Positions 42,441 to 53,652 of a stretch of 64,000 nucleotides of DNA are shown here, in pieces. Location of the stretch: contig OX243815.1 in assembly GCA_945859605.1 (NCBI GenBank), positions 36,279,551-36,343,550 on the forward strand, read 5' to 3'. The stretch comes from Lumbricus rubellus (Eukaryota > Annelida > Clitellata > Crassiclitellata > Lumbricidae). A program made the translations under genes and the position numbers. The notes below the pieces were generated by a model. It saw nothing but the letters and a program-made list of their open reading frames with translations. It did no database searches and was not told the DNA's origin. Every line of letters begins with the position of its first letter. The stretch's first letter is position 1.

Positions 42441-43712
42441 TTAAAGAACATAAAATTGCACGTTCTTTCACGAGTCCATCTGTATTTTGACAGCAGTTAT
42501 TTATGCCAAAAAAATGTTGTCAGTATTATTAGGCTCTATGGTTTTCTAAAAAAAATTCTAATGTAATTCCGATCAAACAAATGGCATGATTAGAAATTAA
42601 CAAATATAGTGAGTACATAATAAAAGACAATAAATGTCAAAACATATTAGAATAAATAATTATGTTTATTAAACGTAAAAATTAATCACTTTAGTGCACT
42701 CCTGCGGTCCATATGAGAAGAAAGGCTGCTGTTATTCTAGACTTGACGCCATTGACTGGGTGGCTAATGTCTATACGGGGGCGTCGTGTGTCTTTGGATC
42801 GGCAGTCGTGAACTGATGAGGGTTTCTCCACCATGGATCATCTAGCCTCCTCTGTATAATAGTGCTGAGTGCTGTGGATGAGATCCTCCTGTCGTGCCGT
42901 GTGCTAATGTGCTCTGCGAACATGTTTCGACACTATACCTGGTCGACAGTGAGGGGTCAGATGGCACCGAGTGTCTGTGAAGCCTATAGGCACTGTGTTC
43001 ATGACAGGGTCATACCCATTTCGGACCAAGTACCGACGACATCTGTTCAACTCGGTCGACTAAAAAGGGAAGTTAGTCCCTGGTCACGATTGCCCGCTGA
43101 ACGGGAGACACCCATGACATTATATAGGGTCAGCTTGGATAGGCAAGCCGCTGCTAGCCTTCTCTCAGAAAGACAAATGCCATGAAAACTGTCCAAGCGC
43201 CTTGGTGAACTTGTACATTTCTGACGCAAGAATTAGAATATTTGTTTATCGAAATTTTGTGAACCAAACAGCAATTGTTTAGTTAATAAAGAATATACTG
43301 TTCTATTGAAAAACAATAAAGCATTCATATGCATTTTGAAAAGCCAGCTCTCTGCCATACGGACTCTTCTTGTCAATGTCAGCTACATGCTGGTAGGCAC
43401 CCCATGCGCTGGGTTCTAGGTAGCCCTACCGGCCTACAGTAGGCTACTTGTTATAGAACGCTTTGAATATTGTTTTTAAATTATTTTATCGATGGCGACC
43501 AATTTTGGACTGTCCAAGAGTGAACAGCGGACACTAGTAGCCTACATGGGAACTACGAATAGTGGGGAGAAAAGAGTAAACGCAAAAGGAGTAACAAAAT
43601 GGCGTTATTGCAAGCACCAGTCTTTCCACTGTAGGTATAGACTCTCTTCACCGGGGCGTTGAATTTCCCTGCCGACTAATGAACAAATAATATTATTGTG
43701 TTGTATTAATCC
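42441..43712. other. Stretch with no recognised feature
   Basis: It includes a 107-codon plus-strand frame (42862-43185) without a recognisable domain. No element ends were found. Confidence 0.35.
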
Positions 43713-43880
43713 CCCGTGGATGAACCGTCCGGGGTTAAAACCCCCTGGATGAACCGTCCGGGATGAACCGTCCGGAGATGAATCGCCCGTGGATGAACCG
43801 TCCGGGGTTAAAACGTTGCCTGGATGAACCGTCCGGGATGAACCGTCCGGAGATGAATCGTCCGGGGATGAAAAGTCCGC
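43713..43880. repeat. Degenerate 14-15-bp minisatellite
   Basis: Imperfect copies of ggatgaaccgtccgg with insertions (ggttaaaac). The 'gtccgggga' word recalls the 42184 array, so the two may derive from the same ancestor or only share the hairpin-forming core. Confidence 0.85.
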
Positions 43881-44154
43881 ATACCGGTACAACAGGGAGG
43901 GTGTGAAATTCTATTTTTGCATTCGTATTATATGGATGGCCACTGATTGAAATCATTGAACCATTAAAATCTGTTCATCTCAAGTTTTTTCTACTTTTAG
44001 TAGCGAAACAAGAATGGTTCGTACTCGTGTATCACTGGAAAATTTGCCATCAAATTATTGATGGACTTAACTATGTGAGCTTATACAGCGTCTTAAAGCT
44101 GAGAATAACTTTTAAAAGACAGCTAAGATTGTTGAGAATCATTTCAATAAAATC

Positions 44155-44362
44155 GTGCCTGTGCTACTTTTTGCTGCGTTACGTCTTTGAATCGTCAAAA
44201 AACGGTGGGTGGCCTCCCTAAAAGTGGTATAACTTTTGTTGTGTTTGAAATATTTTGATGAAATCTTGCCAACATGATTGTGTAGCCTAAATATGAATTG
44301 TCTTTAAGTCTGTAAAAATTTCATTTCGAAATTCTTACTTCCGGCCAAGATATTGGCCAGAA
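44155..44362 (-). mobile_element. Degenerate mariner-type MITE copy (left)
   Basis: It shares 'tttgaatcgtcaaaaaacgg', 'gtgggtggcc' and 'catttcgaaattcttact' with the inverse of the element at 2425. It lies immediately left of the piggyBac-like element at 44366. Confidence 0.65.
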
Positions 44363-44365
44363 TAA

Positions 44366-45348
44366 TTAACCATCGGGCTACCAAGGGGGGGTGGTATCCA
44401 CCCCCCATAGGTTTTTCCCAAATAAAACTTTTTTCGTTAGGAATAAAATTTTGACGTTTTAGGTGGCTGTAGAGGATTCATTTGCACACATTTTGAGCTA
44501 AAATGTGTGATGATATACCATACCATTCAAAAGTTACACCCGATATACCCGAGGCACCAGGGGGGGGGTGGATACCACCCCCCTTAGATTATCGGCTGTA
44601 TCTTATCCGTCCTTTGACATGAAGAGACACCAATTACACCATTCTGTAGAGGGAATGTGGGGCTACATTGTGGTGGTCACGGAGTTGTCATTTGACAACC
44701 GGAAGTGCTCAAAATAAATTAAAATATATAAAAAGGTGTTTTATTTTCATAAAATTTTTATGTTGTTTCTATTAAAAATTATTCATAATTTATTTTTTAA
44801 GAGAAATAAATTATGTCATTCTATAGAGGGCAATTAGGGCTATTTAGTGATACCAAATAATTTGACATTTGATGACCGGAAGTGCTTAAAATAAATTTAA
44901 ATGTGTGAAAATGTTGGGTTTTTTACAACGCAAACCGATAAGTCTGCGTAAACGTTTTTCAGCATGTTTTACGTGTTTTTTCTCTTTTTATTGTAACTAA
45001 AACTAACTTATTACTAGTTTTTATAGTTGAATATTGGACTTTATTATATGTAACCTATTTTAAATTAAATAAATTATGTTAAAAACACACAGAATCTAAT
45101 ATTTTGCTTATGCGAAAGTATACATTTTGTGGAATCGACGGGTGCCTACGGTAAAAAATTCATAACTTTGGGGTGCTTTCATATATTTTAAACCTAAATA
45201 TACCATTTTGTGCAGAAATGAATGCTGAATCCATAGGTGTATTACAAGTTATGATATCTCAAACCAAACCCAAAATCCAGGGGGGGTGGTAACCACCCCC
45301 CTCTTGGTAGTCAGTGTTACAAAAAAAGCTTGGTAGCCTGAGGGTTAA
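44366..45348. mobile_element. piggyBac-like element with three G/C hairpins, 983 bp
   Basis: TTAACCATCGGGCTACCAAG on the left is the near-inverse of CTTGGTAGCCTGAGGGTTAA on the right, with TTAA at both ends. Three palindromes of the form GGGGGGTGGTAT/ATACCACCCCCC lie at about 44385-44406, 44561-44584 and 45280-45302. The interior is otherwise AT-rich, with two diverged copies of a phrase 'tttgacanncggaagtgct'. No transposase. Confidence 0.72.
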
Positions 45349-45365
45349 ATTGGTTTTTCCCTACT

Positions 45366-45586
45366 TTTTGTTGCGTCGCGTTTTTGAATCTTCAAAAAAC
45401 GGTGGGTGGCCTCACTGAAAGTGATGTAACTTTTGTTCATTTGAAATATTTTTTTGTTATTTGAAACATTGTACGTAAATATGAATTGCCTTTACGACTG
45501 TTAAGTTTCATTTAGAAATTCGTATGTTTGGCCAGGATATGGGCTAAAAACCTTAGGAGATTACTTTTTGGCGCACTTTGTATAGG
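45366..45586 (-). mobile_element. Degenerate mariner-type MITE copy (right)
   Basis: It parallels the copy at 44155 (tttgaatcttcaaaaaacgg, gtgggtggcc, aaatatgaattgcctttacg) and ends in ggcgcactttgta, a decayed form of the ggcgcaccctgta terminus. The two direct copies bracket the piggyBac-like element. Confidence 0.65.
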
Positions 45587-46221
45587 CCTATGTGCTAAAA
45601 CGCTTTACCGGTATTCCTTTTGCGGCGATTCCGCAAGACTGTAAGGTTTGGGGCCTACAGTTTTACGGAACAGGGTTTCCACATTGGTTAATTCGGCCCT
45701 CCCATGGCATCTAGCACAGAAGGTGGTCAATAGCAAGTGAATCACGGGTTCGAATCTGGTTTCTACACGTGCTGCGTCAAAAGATATTAGGCTTAGATCT
45801 AAACTGCTTTCTTACCTCAGCAGCAATTAGAATATTCTATGACATTATTTCAATCATAATAATTAATTAATTACGAATGATACTCAGATTATAATGCTAA
45901 CTAGTTTTCGTTGCTTCGGAGTCTCATGAATTCCAATTATTGAGTTGCTCTTTGTGTTCGATAGTTTACACCAGGGTTGTAGGCCTACTGGTAAATTTTG
46001 AGGTGAGTACACGCTGACCGGGGGGGAAAGCCGACTCTTCTAAGGGCAGAAAATTCTGATGACCTTTTTTTAGTCATTCGGCCGAAATCTTCACAAAATG
46101 TCCGCCAATCTGACCTTTTTTAGTCATTCGCTCACAATTTCTGGAACATTACACCTAAATAACAGCGTGAACCCGTGTACCCTGCTGTTTACCCGCATAG
46201 TATAGGCTACCCCGGTTTTCT
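45587..46221. other. Stretch with a possible tRNA-like B box
   Basis: CGGGTTCGAATCTGG at about 45748-45762 resembles a pol III B box without a clear A box. A duplicated phrase 'tgaccttttttagtcattcg' occurs at about 46060-46082 and 46111-46132. Nothing else is recognised. Confidence 0.35.
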
Positions 46222-46330
46222 GGAGGTGCATGGACGCCAATAAGTGGCAGGACGGCGTTCAGATTTTAAAATAAGTGCATGGACGCCGTCCATGACCATC
46301 CACCCGCGTCCAGTCACACTTTAAGCCCTG
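46222..46330. mobile_element. hAT-like MITE, copy C (left-truncated)
   Basis: It shares 'ggtgcatggacgcc', 'aataagtggcaggacggcgt' and 'gccgtccatgaccatcca' with the family and ends CACTTTAAGCCCTG. The left terminus and TSD are absent. Confidence 0.75.
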
Positions 46331-46809
46331 CTGCACGTTCTGTTTTTGTTTCGCACTCTTACGTTTAATGCAGGCTGTCGATTGATTTATGAAAACTCTT
46401 TTGTATTATTATTTCCTTAAGGTCATGGATGAAGCGAGGTGGGTGATCACCTAAAAGGTCACAAAAGCAGACTGCAGCGTTCATTTGAAAAATCATCATC
46501 ATCTCACAAGCAGCATGCATGCATGCACGTGTGAACGGTGTGAAGCCTGATCGCACATTTCTCCTGCGTGCAGAGATGACGTACCATATGATTGGAGTAG
46601 GGCCTACGTGCAGATCTCCAGACAAAGGTTAGACTTGTGTTAAGCCATCTGAGATCTGATCTCAGCATTTGAGATTTGATGTTGAGATTTGATTTGAGAT
46701 TTGATTTGATTTGAGATTTGATCTGTATTTCAGACGATCCCGTTGATTTCTCAGGCTCACTTTGCCTACCGTCAGTATCATTAGTGCCAAGAAATTTAGT
46801 GCCAAATTG

Positions 46810-46963
46810 CGGTGCTTAAATTGTAGAAAATGAAGTGCCTGGACGCCCGTCACTTCTCCAGGTTTTGTTGTCCAAATAAGGGGCAGGACGGTGTTGAGAT
46901 TTGCAAATAAGTGCCTGGACGCCGTCCATGACCGTCCAGTAACACTTTAAAGTTTAAACCGTG
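46810..46963. mobile_element. hAT-like MITE, copy D
   Basis: Decayed ends (CGGTGCTTAAATTG and CACTTTAAAG...CCGTG) surround the family body. The flanks ccaaattg and ccaagttg match at 7 of 8 bases. Confidence 0.8.
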
Positions 46964-47622
46964 CCAAGTTGCATACATTTTAGAGCCTATTTTTTGCATC
47001 GTCAAATAAAATGCAACCAGTTGACATTAATTGAGACCTAGACCGCTACAGCAGTTCTGGACATTCCATTTTCTTTGGTTATTATTATTGCATCTGTATC
47101 TACATGTGAATTATATGTTTTAAGCATGATGTGTTGATTGTTGAAAATATTACGATATAATATGTATTATAATTATTGTATTATGGCGAGTTATAATATT
47201 ATTATAGCCTATATCTTTCTTTCTGAACGTTTTTTGCAGACGATAAATCAAGAAGACCACGCAGCAGGAGCAGAAGCATACGGATAATGAGCGAATGAGA
47301 AACAACGACATGATTTATTCTGCAGTAAGTAAATCGGTGCTTTAAGACAATACCCATAATAACGAAAATAGAATAATGAATTGTATACGGTGATCCAAGC
47401 GAAATACAGTGTGACACCTTATTTGGTGTTGAACTTGAAATTGAACTTGAAATTGAACTGATAACAATTTCAAGATGTTATAAGAAGTCAATGCTAAATT
47501 ATTATAAGACGGACCATGAATTATGAACTTGGTCTTTTATTTGGTCCGACTGAACATTTTGATGAAGAAAACACACTAATAATATATTACAGTTATAATA
47601 ATCGAATCACAAAAAGGAACCA
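46964..47622. other. Stretch with an exon-like block
   Basis: At 47238 a good polypyrimidine/AG acceptor (ttctgaacgttttttgcag) precedes a frame DKSRRPRSRSRSIRIMSE ending in TGA, which resembles the Arg/Ser tail of an SR protein. A GTAAGT donor follows at about 47323. No RRM exon was found nearby, so this may be a noncoding exon or chance. Confidence 0.25.
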
Positions 47623-48626
47623 TAAACACGTTCACCGCCCAGTACGAGATATCTCGTACCAATTTTTGCGTCCTGTGGCGCCCAGTACGAGATATCTCGT
47701 ACTGGATTATACGGCTAACTAAGCATGGGATTAGGTCGAACTGAGAGGGTAAAAACCGATATCTACTCCATATAAGCTTATAGAATGGGGGCTGGGTTTG
47801 GGTGGTTAGTGATGGGATGGCTGAGGGAGGGTGGGGTGTGGAAGGGGATGAGGTGAGTGCAAGTGGGGTGGGGAGCGGGGTGGAGCCATGGTTGGACGGC
47901 GAAGTAGGCTGAAAATCCGAAATTTACTCAAGTGCGGTGGAGTTTGGTGGAGCATGTCGGGCAGGGTGGGGGAAGAGATTGGGTTTGGTGGGGTCTGGTA
48001 TGGGGCGGGAATGGGGTAGGGCAAATATGGGGAGACTCTGGACGATGGGTGGGACGAAAAATTAAAATTTGCTCCAGAGTGTGGGGTTGGGTGTGGTGGG
48101 GCGGGTGGGGTGGGGTGGAATGGGGGCGGTGAAAATGGGTGGGTTTGGTGGGGTATGGGGCGGGAGTGGGGTAGGGAAAATATGGGGTGACTCTGGACGA
48201 TGGGTGGGACGAAAAATTAAAATTTGCTCCAGAGTGTGGGGTTGGGTGGGGTGGAACGGGTGGGGTAGGGTGGAATGGGGGCGGTGGGGATGGATGGGTT
48301 TGGTGGGGTATGGGACGGGAATGGGGCAGGGCAATTGTGGGGAGACGTTAGACGGTGAGTGGAACGCAAAACAACAAGTTGATCCAGATTGTGGGGTTGG
48401 GTGGGGTGGGGCAGTACTGGGCCGGTGGGGTGGAATGGGGGCTTGGTGGAGCCTGGTCGGGATGGGTAAGATTTGGTGGGGTTGGGTATGGGGTGGGACC
48501 GTGGTGAGGTCGGAGGGAGGTGAAAACAAAGTGAAAGAATTGTTTTCCATGAATTTCGTATGTTGAAAATTTAGCGTCTTTGGCGTGGCGTAGCAGGTAA
48601 GAAAGCCGTGGCGGTCAACGTGTTAA
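47623..48626. mobile_element. piggyBac-like element, 1.0 kb, with palindromes and a G-rich tandem repeat
   Basis: The right end reads, on the minus strand, TTAACACGTTGACCGCC. The left end reads TAAACACGTTCACCGCC, giving a good inverted pair with a one-base change in the TTAA. Inside the left end, a 20-22-bp perfect palindrome centred on agatatct occurs twice (about 47641-47661 and 47681-47702). The rest is a G-rich tandem repeat. No coding sequence. Confidence 0.6.
47780..48530 (+). repeat. G-rich tandem repeat, about 170-bp units, strongly strand-asymmetric
   Basis: The phrase 'gactctggacgatgggtggg' followed by 'acgaaaaattaaaatttgctcc' and a long GGGGTGGG-type run recurs about every 175 bp (near 48025, 48190 and, degenerate, 47870 and 48345). 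The plus strand has dozens of GGG/GGGG runs with short spacing. Open frames of 160 codons here are artefacts. Confidence 0.9.
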
Positions 48627-48978
48627 TGAGCATCTAAATTTGAAACCAAGAATGAGAAACCCCCGCTTATGGGTAGTGAGAAGGTCGCCCAATTTCTTTT
48701 AGCGTATTTAATTTCGGAATTTTGGAATTTCAAACAATTGCAAGTTTCATCAGTTTCTGTTAACTTTGCAAAAACATTGTCACGTGAAATATTTTCACGA
48801 AAACAGATTAATGTGGCCAGCAATAATCATTCAGAAGGGAAGCAAAGAGATTGGCCTATAATAACGAATTCTATTTTTAAAAACCATATTTGAAAAAGGA
48901 AACACATTGACACCTAATAGTTCGCCATGAGTGCTTTTTCTTTGAAAATGATGCAGTTTATAATTTTGGCAAACGATA

Positions 48979-49034
<56 letters not shown>

Positions 49035-50263
49035 TCGGTAGCTGTTCACTGCTATCACGGCGTTTGCAATGTGCTAATGATGTTACATGCTGAGAATAAG
49101 TATTGCGACAGTTATATAATTGACAACATAATATCTCTAGGAACCAGTCACTGCAGAGGTCTGGATCTATTTAGATGACGTGACAGGCCTATAATACTAC
49201 TCCATTGACACGTTTTGAACCACCCTCATTATAATTTGATACAAAGTCTTTATAAAAAGTTAATGTGTTCTGCAGATGACGCGGCGGTTCCTAAATGAAT
49301 TAGCAAAGACAAAGCAAATAACACTGTCTTGATATTCATGAAACGATTCCTGTTGTCACTTCTAACAAGTGTATCATGTGTAACATGATGCGATGCAACT
49401 AGGCCTACATGTAGAATTGTAGATGGAGCATTGGACCTATACACAGTTCGCGTGTTTATACCGTAGAACTTTCTGTGTAATATAAAGACGAGACCTTTGC
49501 TGCTAAATTAGTAAGAAGATATTAATTTTGCGTTTTCAACAGTATACGATCTAAGTATATGCAGAGCTAGAATAGGCCTAATCATTGTCCTTTGCAACAG
49601 ACTAAGCGACTGCAGCCTGCATGGAACCACGTCGTATAGACTATCATGGCTTCCGCAACGTACGCGATAAATTTATTTACCCGTTCATTCGCTAGGTGTC
49701 ACAAGACTTTTTAATGCATTACAGCATAATATGGCAACTGCTTATTTGTCAATGACATTAATGTCATTATAGTTAGGCCTACCTCTGCCTCGCGAATGTG
49801 TGTCATGTATGTGTGTCATGTATGTTTACAGGCTGCAATTTGGTCTATTTAAATTCTATGTATTATGTGTATTCTGTGCCGTATACGAACCTTGTGTATA
49901 CTCGCGTAGGCTACGCCTATATCTATGTACGTATGTAGGCCTATGCATGTATAATTCCATATGCATATATATATATATGTATATATTAGGGCTCTACTTA
50001 GACAGCAGTTATATATCAAAATGAAATTTTAAGAAAGAGAGGAGACCGTATGTTTGAAAGCGATACACGTTATTTATCACAGGCTTAAAGTAGGCTATGT
50101 CAAGAAAGCACACATGATTTGCGTATTGAGGACCTGTGTAATTTTATAAACCAATCTTATGAGCCAATCTTTTGAGTCGTGTAGTTTACTTAGTTAGCCT
50201 AGTTATCCATGGCAGCAGCGAAGGCAAGAGGTTTGATTCACAAGCATGTGTAGGCTACACGTC
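48627..50263. other. Stretch with (CTG)n, no supported gene
   Basis: Contains a CTG repeat at 48979-49036 with one interruption and, beyond it, a block rich in aggcct palindromes. No exon was recognised. Confidence 0.4.
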
Positions 50264-50271
50264 ATATACAT

Positions 50272-50753
50272 TAGGGTGGAGTGAAAAAATTTTTTCTCAC
50301 CAATCGTTTCGTAATAGTGACCAAAAGTTGACCACATGTCAGAGGACTAATAATGCTCAAAGAAATTATAATTTTACATTGCGTCTTCTGCCCTCTACCG
50401 GCAGTTTAATATGTCAAAATTTCATAATTTTTCCTAAAATTTACATTTTCTTACATAGAATTTTTATTCCTTCAACTATCTGCATCGATTGCAATTTTTT
50501 CTATAAAGCCCATTCATTTCAGCATATAATGAGGTATTATTTGTTAAAAAATTCCAGACGGTAACGAAGTTATAAATTTTTTACGAAATTAGAGTTTGCA
50601 ACATGTCGCGACATCATAGAAATAGCTAAAAACAGTATAACTTTTGTATCCGTTGACCAATTTTTATGATTTTGGCGTCATTTTATCAGAATTTACATAG
50701 GCTAGCTAAAAACATACTGACTCATTTGATACATAACTAGAAAACATTTCAGC
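50272..50753. repeat. Left terminal inverted repeat of the 3.87-kb transposon
   Basis: About 482 bp, inverse of 53653-54137. It includes ctctaccggcagttt near 50394, a 'tgtcgcgacatca' dyad near 50606 and 'gtatccgttgaccaattttt' near 50647. Confidence 0.93.
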
Positions 50754-50845
50754 AAGCATTGAAATGAGATTTTGTTTACTAAATTGTCTTATTTTAACGT
50801 CCACAGAGTTCTCAGTCTGAATTTGCAGTAATCATTTAAAGCGAG

Positions 50846-53083
50846 TCACTTTGTGCGGTATTCGCTTTTAGTGTTAAACGTTGGCATAATCATTCTGGCA
50901 GCGTTTCTTGCTCTGATAAAGCCGTCTCGGGATTTTTGTCCGACAACAGTCTGGGATGCTTCGGTTACGGCTTTCACACATCTTTCCACTGCTTGAGTGT
51001 GGCAGGGAAAACGTGGAAAATCGATAACAGGTGCTTCTTCACTGCAAACATATCTTTCCAAATCACTTTGAGACAACGATTTGGTAGCTGGAGGCTCTGT
51101 CACAAAAGATGTTTGCCAGTCGATGAGCTCAGTATAGTCTGTAGCCTCAAAATTCAAAGGCGGAATTTGGAAAACTCGTATACGTACATTTCTTTGGTTA
51201 CATGTTCGAGCTCTTAAGATACGTCTGAGTCCAAGCTCCCTTACATGCTGTCGGTCATCTGTAAGCATGGCAAGAATAAGGTTCTCCGGGTGAGCAAAAT
51301 AACTATTGTGCTGAATGACTCGGTCAACAATAGCTCTCATTGGCTCGCTCAAGTATCTAGATTTATGAATTGTCAGCCACAAGTGTTTTGCTCCGTCTTT
51401 GCATGAAGGCTTTGATTTGATGGTAAACCACATGGGTGCATAAACTTTCATTATGAATTCTGCTACAATTTTAAGAGCATCACATGGTTCTTCAGTGCTG
51501 ACATAGAGACGCAATACTCGGTTAGCGAGTGTAATCCAACGAGACATAACGAGCCTTCCTGGTTCACGATTTGACAGAGCTTCATCACAGTGGCCACTCT
51601 TAACAGCAAGGCAGATATCGTTCAAATATTGTTGATCGGTGCTCAAGTCACGGATGTCAAGAGCAGGAAACTCGCACTCAATTTTTTTAAATTGAGCCAC
51701 TGGGAGTGTTTCACACTTTGCTAACAACTTTCCGACAGGTCCTGAGAAGCTTCTTGGTCCTGTGGTGCTCCCGTCTAGCTTCTCGAACAGATGTCTTAGT
51801 GGCAGCTCGTTTCCGTGCAGGAGGCACACAAACCAATGGAGAGGACGATTGACATGTTCTTCAATGAGACGTATTGCACCACCTTTCTTCCCTGTATTTA
51901 CTGCTGTGCCGTCACATCCAATGGCGATAAGGTTATCAGTGTTCATGCTATTCTCCTGTAAGAAATTCATAATGCTCTCCTTCATGTTCGCAGAAGAGCC
52001 AGTTAAAGTTGTTACGTGGCCTAAGAAACTTGTACCTGGCTCTAAAACCAACGAGACGTGTTCTTCTACTTTCACTCTGCGATGCAATTTTCCGTTCACA
52101 TTCTCATGAACTAAGGTTCTGTCCTTTCGACCATCAAAGTAAATGCCAAACGGATCAACACTCACAGTCATGTTGGCACTTCCTGCTTGAACACAACTTC
52201 GATATTTCTTTCTTTCTCTCCTAATTTTGTTCCTGTCAATGACTTCACGGCACTCATCGGGAGTTATAATTCCATAATCCTGTAGCACACCGGATGTGAT
52301 TTCTGCAACTGCCCGATCTGATATGGCATATCGATCGGAAGCTTTGGCCACATTCGGCAGGTTCCGTCTCTGTTGCGATGATGTGAGACGATATTTTTTG
52401 CATTTATAGCCTGCTTCGTCGCGATCGCTGTCCGATGATGAAGGACTTTCATCGACTGCTATGGATGCAGAGAAAGTAGCTGCATCAGAAGCTTCGGATT
52501 CAACTTTGTATTTCTCTTGCAAATCCCGTTCTCTGGCCTTTCGAAATTCTTTATTGACTAGTGCCTTTGTAGCTGGACCATCCACTGGTCCGATCATCAT
52601 TTTCCGTTTTGTTCTTTGGTCCTGCAGGAATTGTTGTTCTGGAAGAGGAACTTTCATAGCTTTGTCACAAGTGCACGACGAGAATGTAAGACACTTGCAC
52701 GAAGCTATGTCAAAAAGACAAGCCTTGGCCTCCTCTTTGAAGTCCGTCGTCCTTGCTTCATAACCTGCATTACGTTTGACTAAAGGATACCTAACAAGTT
52801 TCAGGTATTTGTCATGATGAAAGCGAATTAGCTGGACAACCCGTGTTGTAGTCACAGTGGGAATGGAAGCTCGAAGCCATATATCTCTGATCTTAGTTGA
52901 CAGTGTAACGGATATTTCAGGAAAGGTTGGTTCCCTTTTGGATGTTGCATTAGACTTTAACTCGTGTCTAATCCACATGTACTCCATCAAGACATCCTCG
53001 ACCATCGGCAAAAAGTTACATTTCAATCTTCTTGGAGCACCAAAGATTGGACAAACGGGAGGCAATCTTAATCTTGATGTCAT
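50846..53083 (-). CDS. Transposase-like protein, 745 aa, intact
   Basis: A single open frame fills the space between the inverted repeats. Residues 120-140 form a Cys-rich knot (C122, C129, C131, C137, C139) that may bind zinc. Residues 210-235 are acidic then basic, like a flexible linker with a nuclear signal. The candidate RNase-H-like core has VSVDPFGIYFDGRK (308-321, first Asp), IAIGCDGTAVNTG (386-398, second Asp), then WFVCLLHGNELPLRHLF (417-433, the C-x-x-H-x-x-x-L seen after the second Asp in hAT proteins), MSRWITLANRVLRLY (513-527, like the hAT 'RW' helix) and FPCHTQAVERCVKAVTEAS (692-710) with Glu700 as candidate third acid. I recognise the C-terminal CHTQAVER block as belonging to a family widespread in invertebrate genomes and usually annotated as uncharacterised. 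The hAT-like assignment is inferred from these motifs, the TSD and the termini. No frameshift or stop is present. Confidence 0.88.
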   Translation of the reverse strand: MTSRLRLPPVCPIFGAPRRLKCNFLPMVEDVLMEYMWIRHELKSNATSKREPTFPEISVTLSTKIRDIWLRASIPTVTTTRVVQLIRFHHDKYLKLVRYPLVKRNAGYEARTTDFKEEAKACLFDIASCKCLTFSSCTCDKAMKVPLPEQQFLQDQRTKRKMMIGPVDGPATKALVNKEFRKARERDLQEKYKVESEASDAATFSASIAVDESPSSSDSDRDEAGYKCKKYRLTSSQQRRNLPNVAKASDRYAISDRAVAEITSGVLQDYGIITPDECREVIDRNKIRRERKKYRSCVQAGSANMTVSVDPFGIYFDGRKDRTLVHENVNGKLHRRVKVEEHVSLVLEPGTSFLGHVTTLTGSSANMKESIMNFLQENSMNTDNLIAIGCDGTAVNTGKKGGAIRLIEEHVNRPLHWFVCLLHGNELPLRHLFEKLDGSTTGPRSFSGPVGKLLAKCETLPVAQFKKIECEFPALDIRDLSTDQQYLNDICLAVKSGHCDEALSNREPGRLVMSRWITLANRVLRLYVSTEEPCDALKIVAEFIMKVYAPMWFTIKSKPSCKDGAKHLWLTIHKSRYLSEPMRAIVDRVIQHNSYFAHPENLILAMLTDDRQHVRELGLRRILRARTCNQRNVRIRVFQIPPLNFEATDYTELIDWQTSFVTEPPATKSLSQSDLERYVCSEEAPVIDFPRFPCHTQAVERCVKAVTEASQTVVGQKSRDGFIRARNAARMIMPTFNTKSEYRTK

Positions 53084-53512
53084 TCTTTTCTGATTGGTTT
53101 TACTGTTATCAATAAACTGTCACTAGAAGTAAAGACATTAGAGCATGTTACACTAATATGAAATGAAGTTTGTAGGTACAATTCATTTCACATAGCCTAC
53201 AGTGCATTAGGTGAGTTGTGGGCTGTAAGCGTCTAGCTTGAAATGGTACCTCTGTCGTTACATCCAAGTTATAAAACTCAATTGTGCTGGAGAATCTCCT
53301 AGATTTGTATTGACTAATAGCTGGGTACATCCAATTCAAACAAAATTAATTAACACACACAATGCCTGGAAATATTTCAAAAGCAGGAGACCATTAAATT
53401 CTGATTTGGATACGTATTTTATGAACTTACAACCTCTCGAAAATATTTATTTCAAGCAAAATAACTCAGAAGAATTGCCATTTTTTAACAGGAATTATGT
53501 ATTACAAAGATG

Positions 53513-53625
53513 TTACCGCCGGTAGAGGGCAGAAGACGCAAAGTAAAATCATAATTTCTTTGAGAATTAGGCCTACTCTCCTTTGACATGCTGGCAGCTT
53601 TTGATCACTGTTTTAAAAAGATTCC
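53513..53625. repeat. Internal copy of the terminal sequence, next to the right TIR
   Basis: About 110 bp (gccggtagagggcagaagac, ataatttctttgag, tcctttgacatg) is repeated in the same orientation inside the terminal arm at about 53994-54110. The subterminal region therefore carries the same block twice on the right and once on the left. Confidence 0.85.
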
Positions 53626-53652
53626 TGGGGAAGAAATCTAATTTATATGATT

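Noticed and set aside
42862..43185. 107-codon plus-strand frame
   Set aside because: No recognisable domain, signal peptide or splice signals.
47238..47295. Arg/Ser-rich frame after a good acceptor, like an SR-protein tail
   Set aside because: Only 18 residues, no RRM exon nearby, and a donor follows the stop; too little to call a gene.
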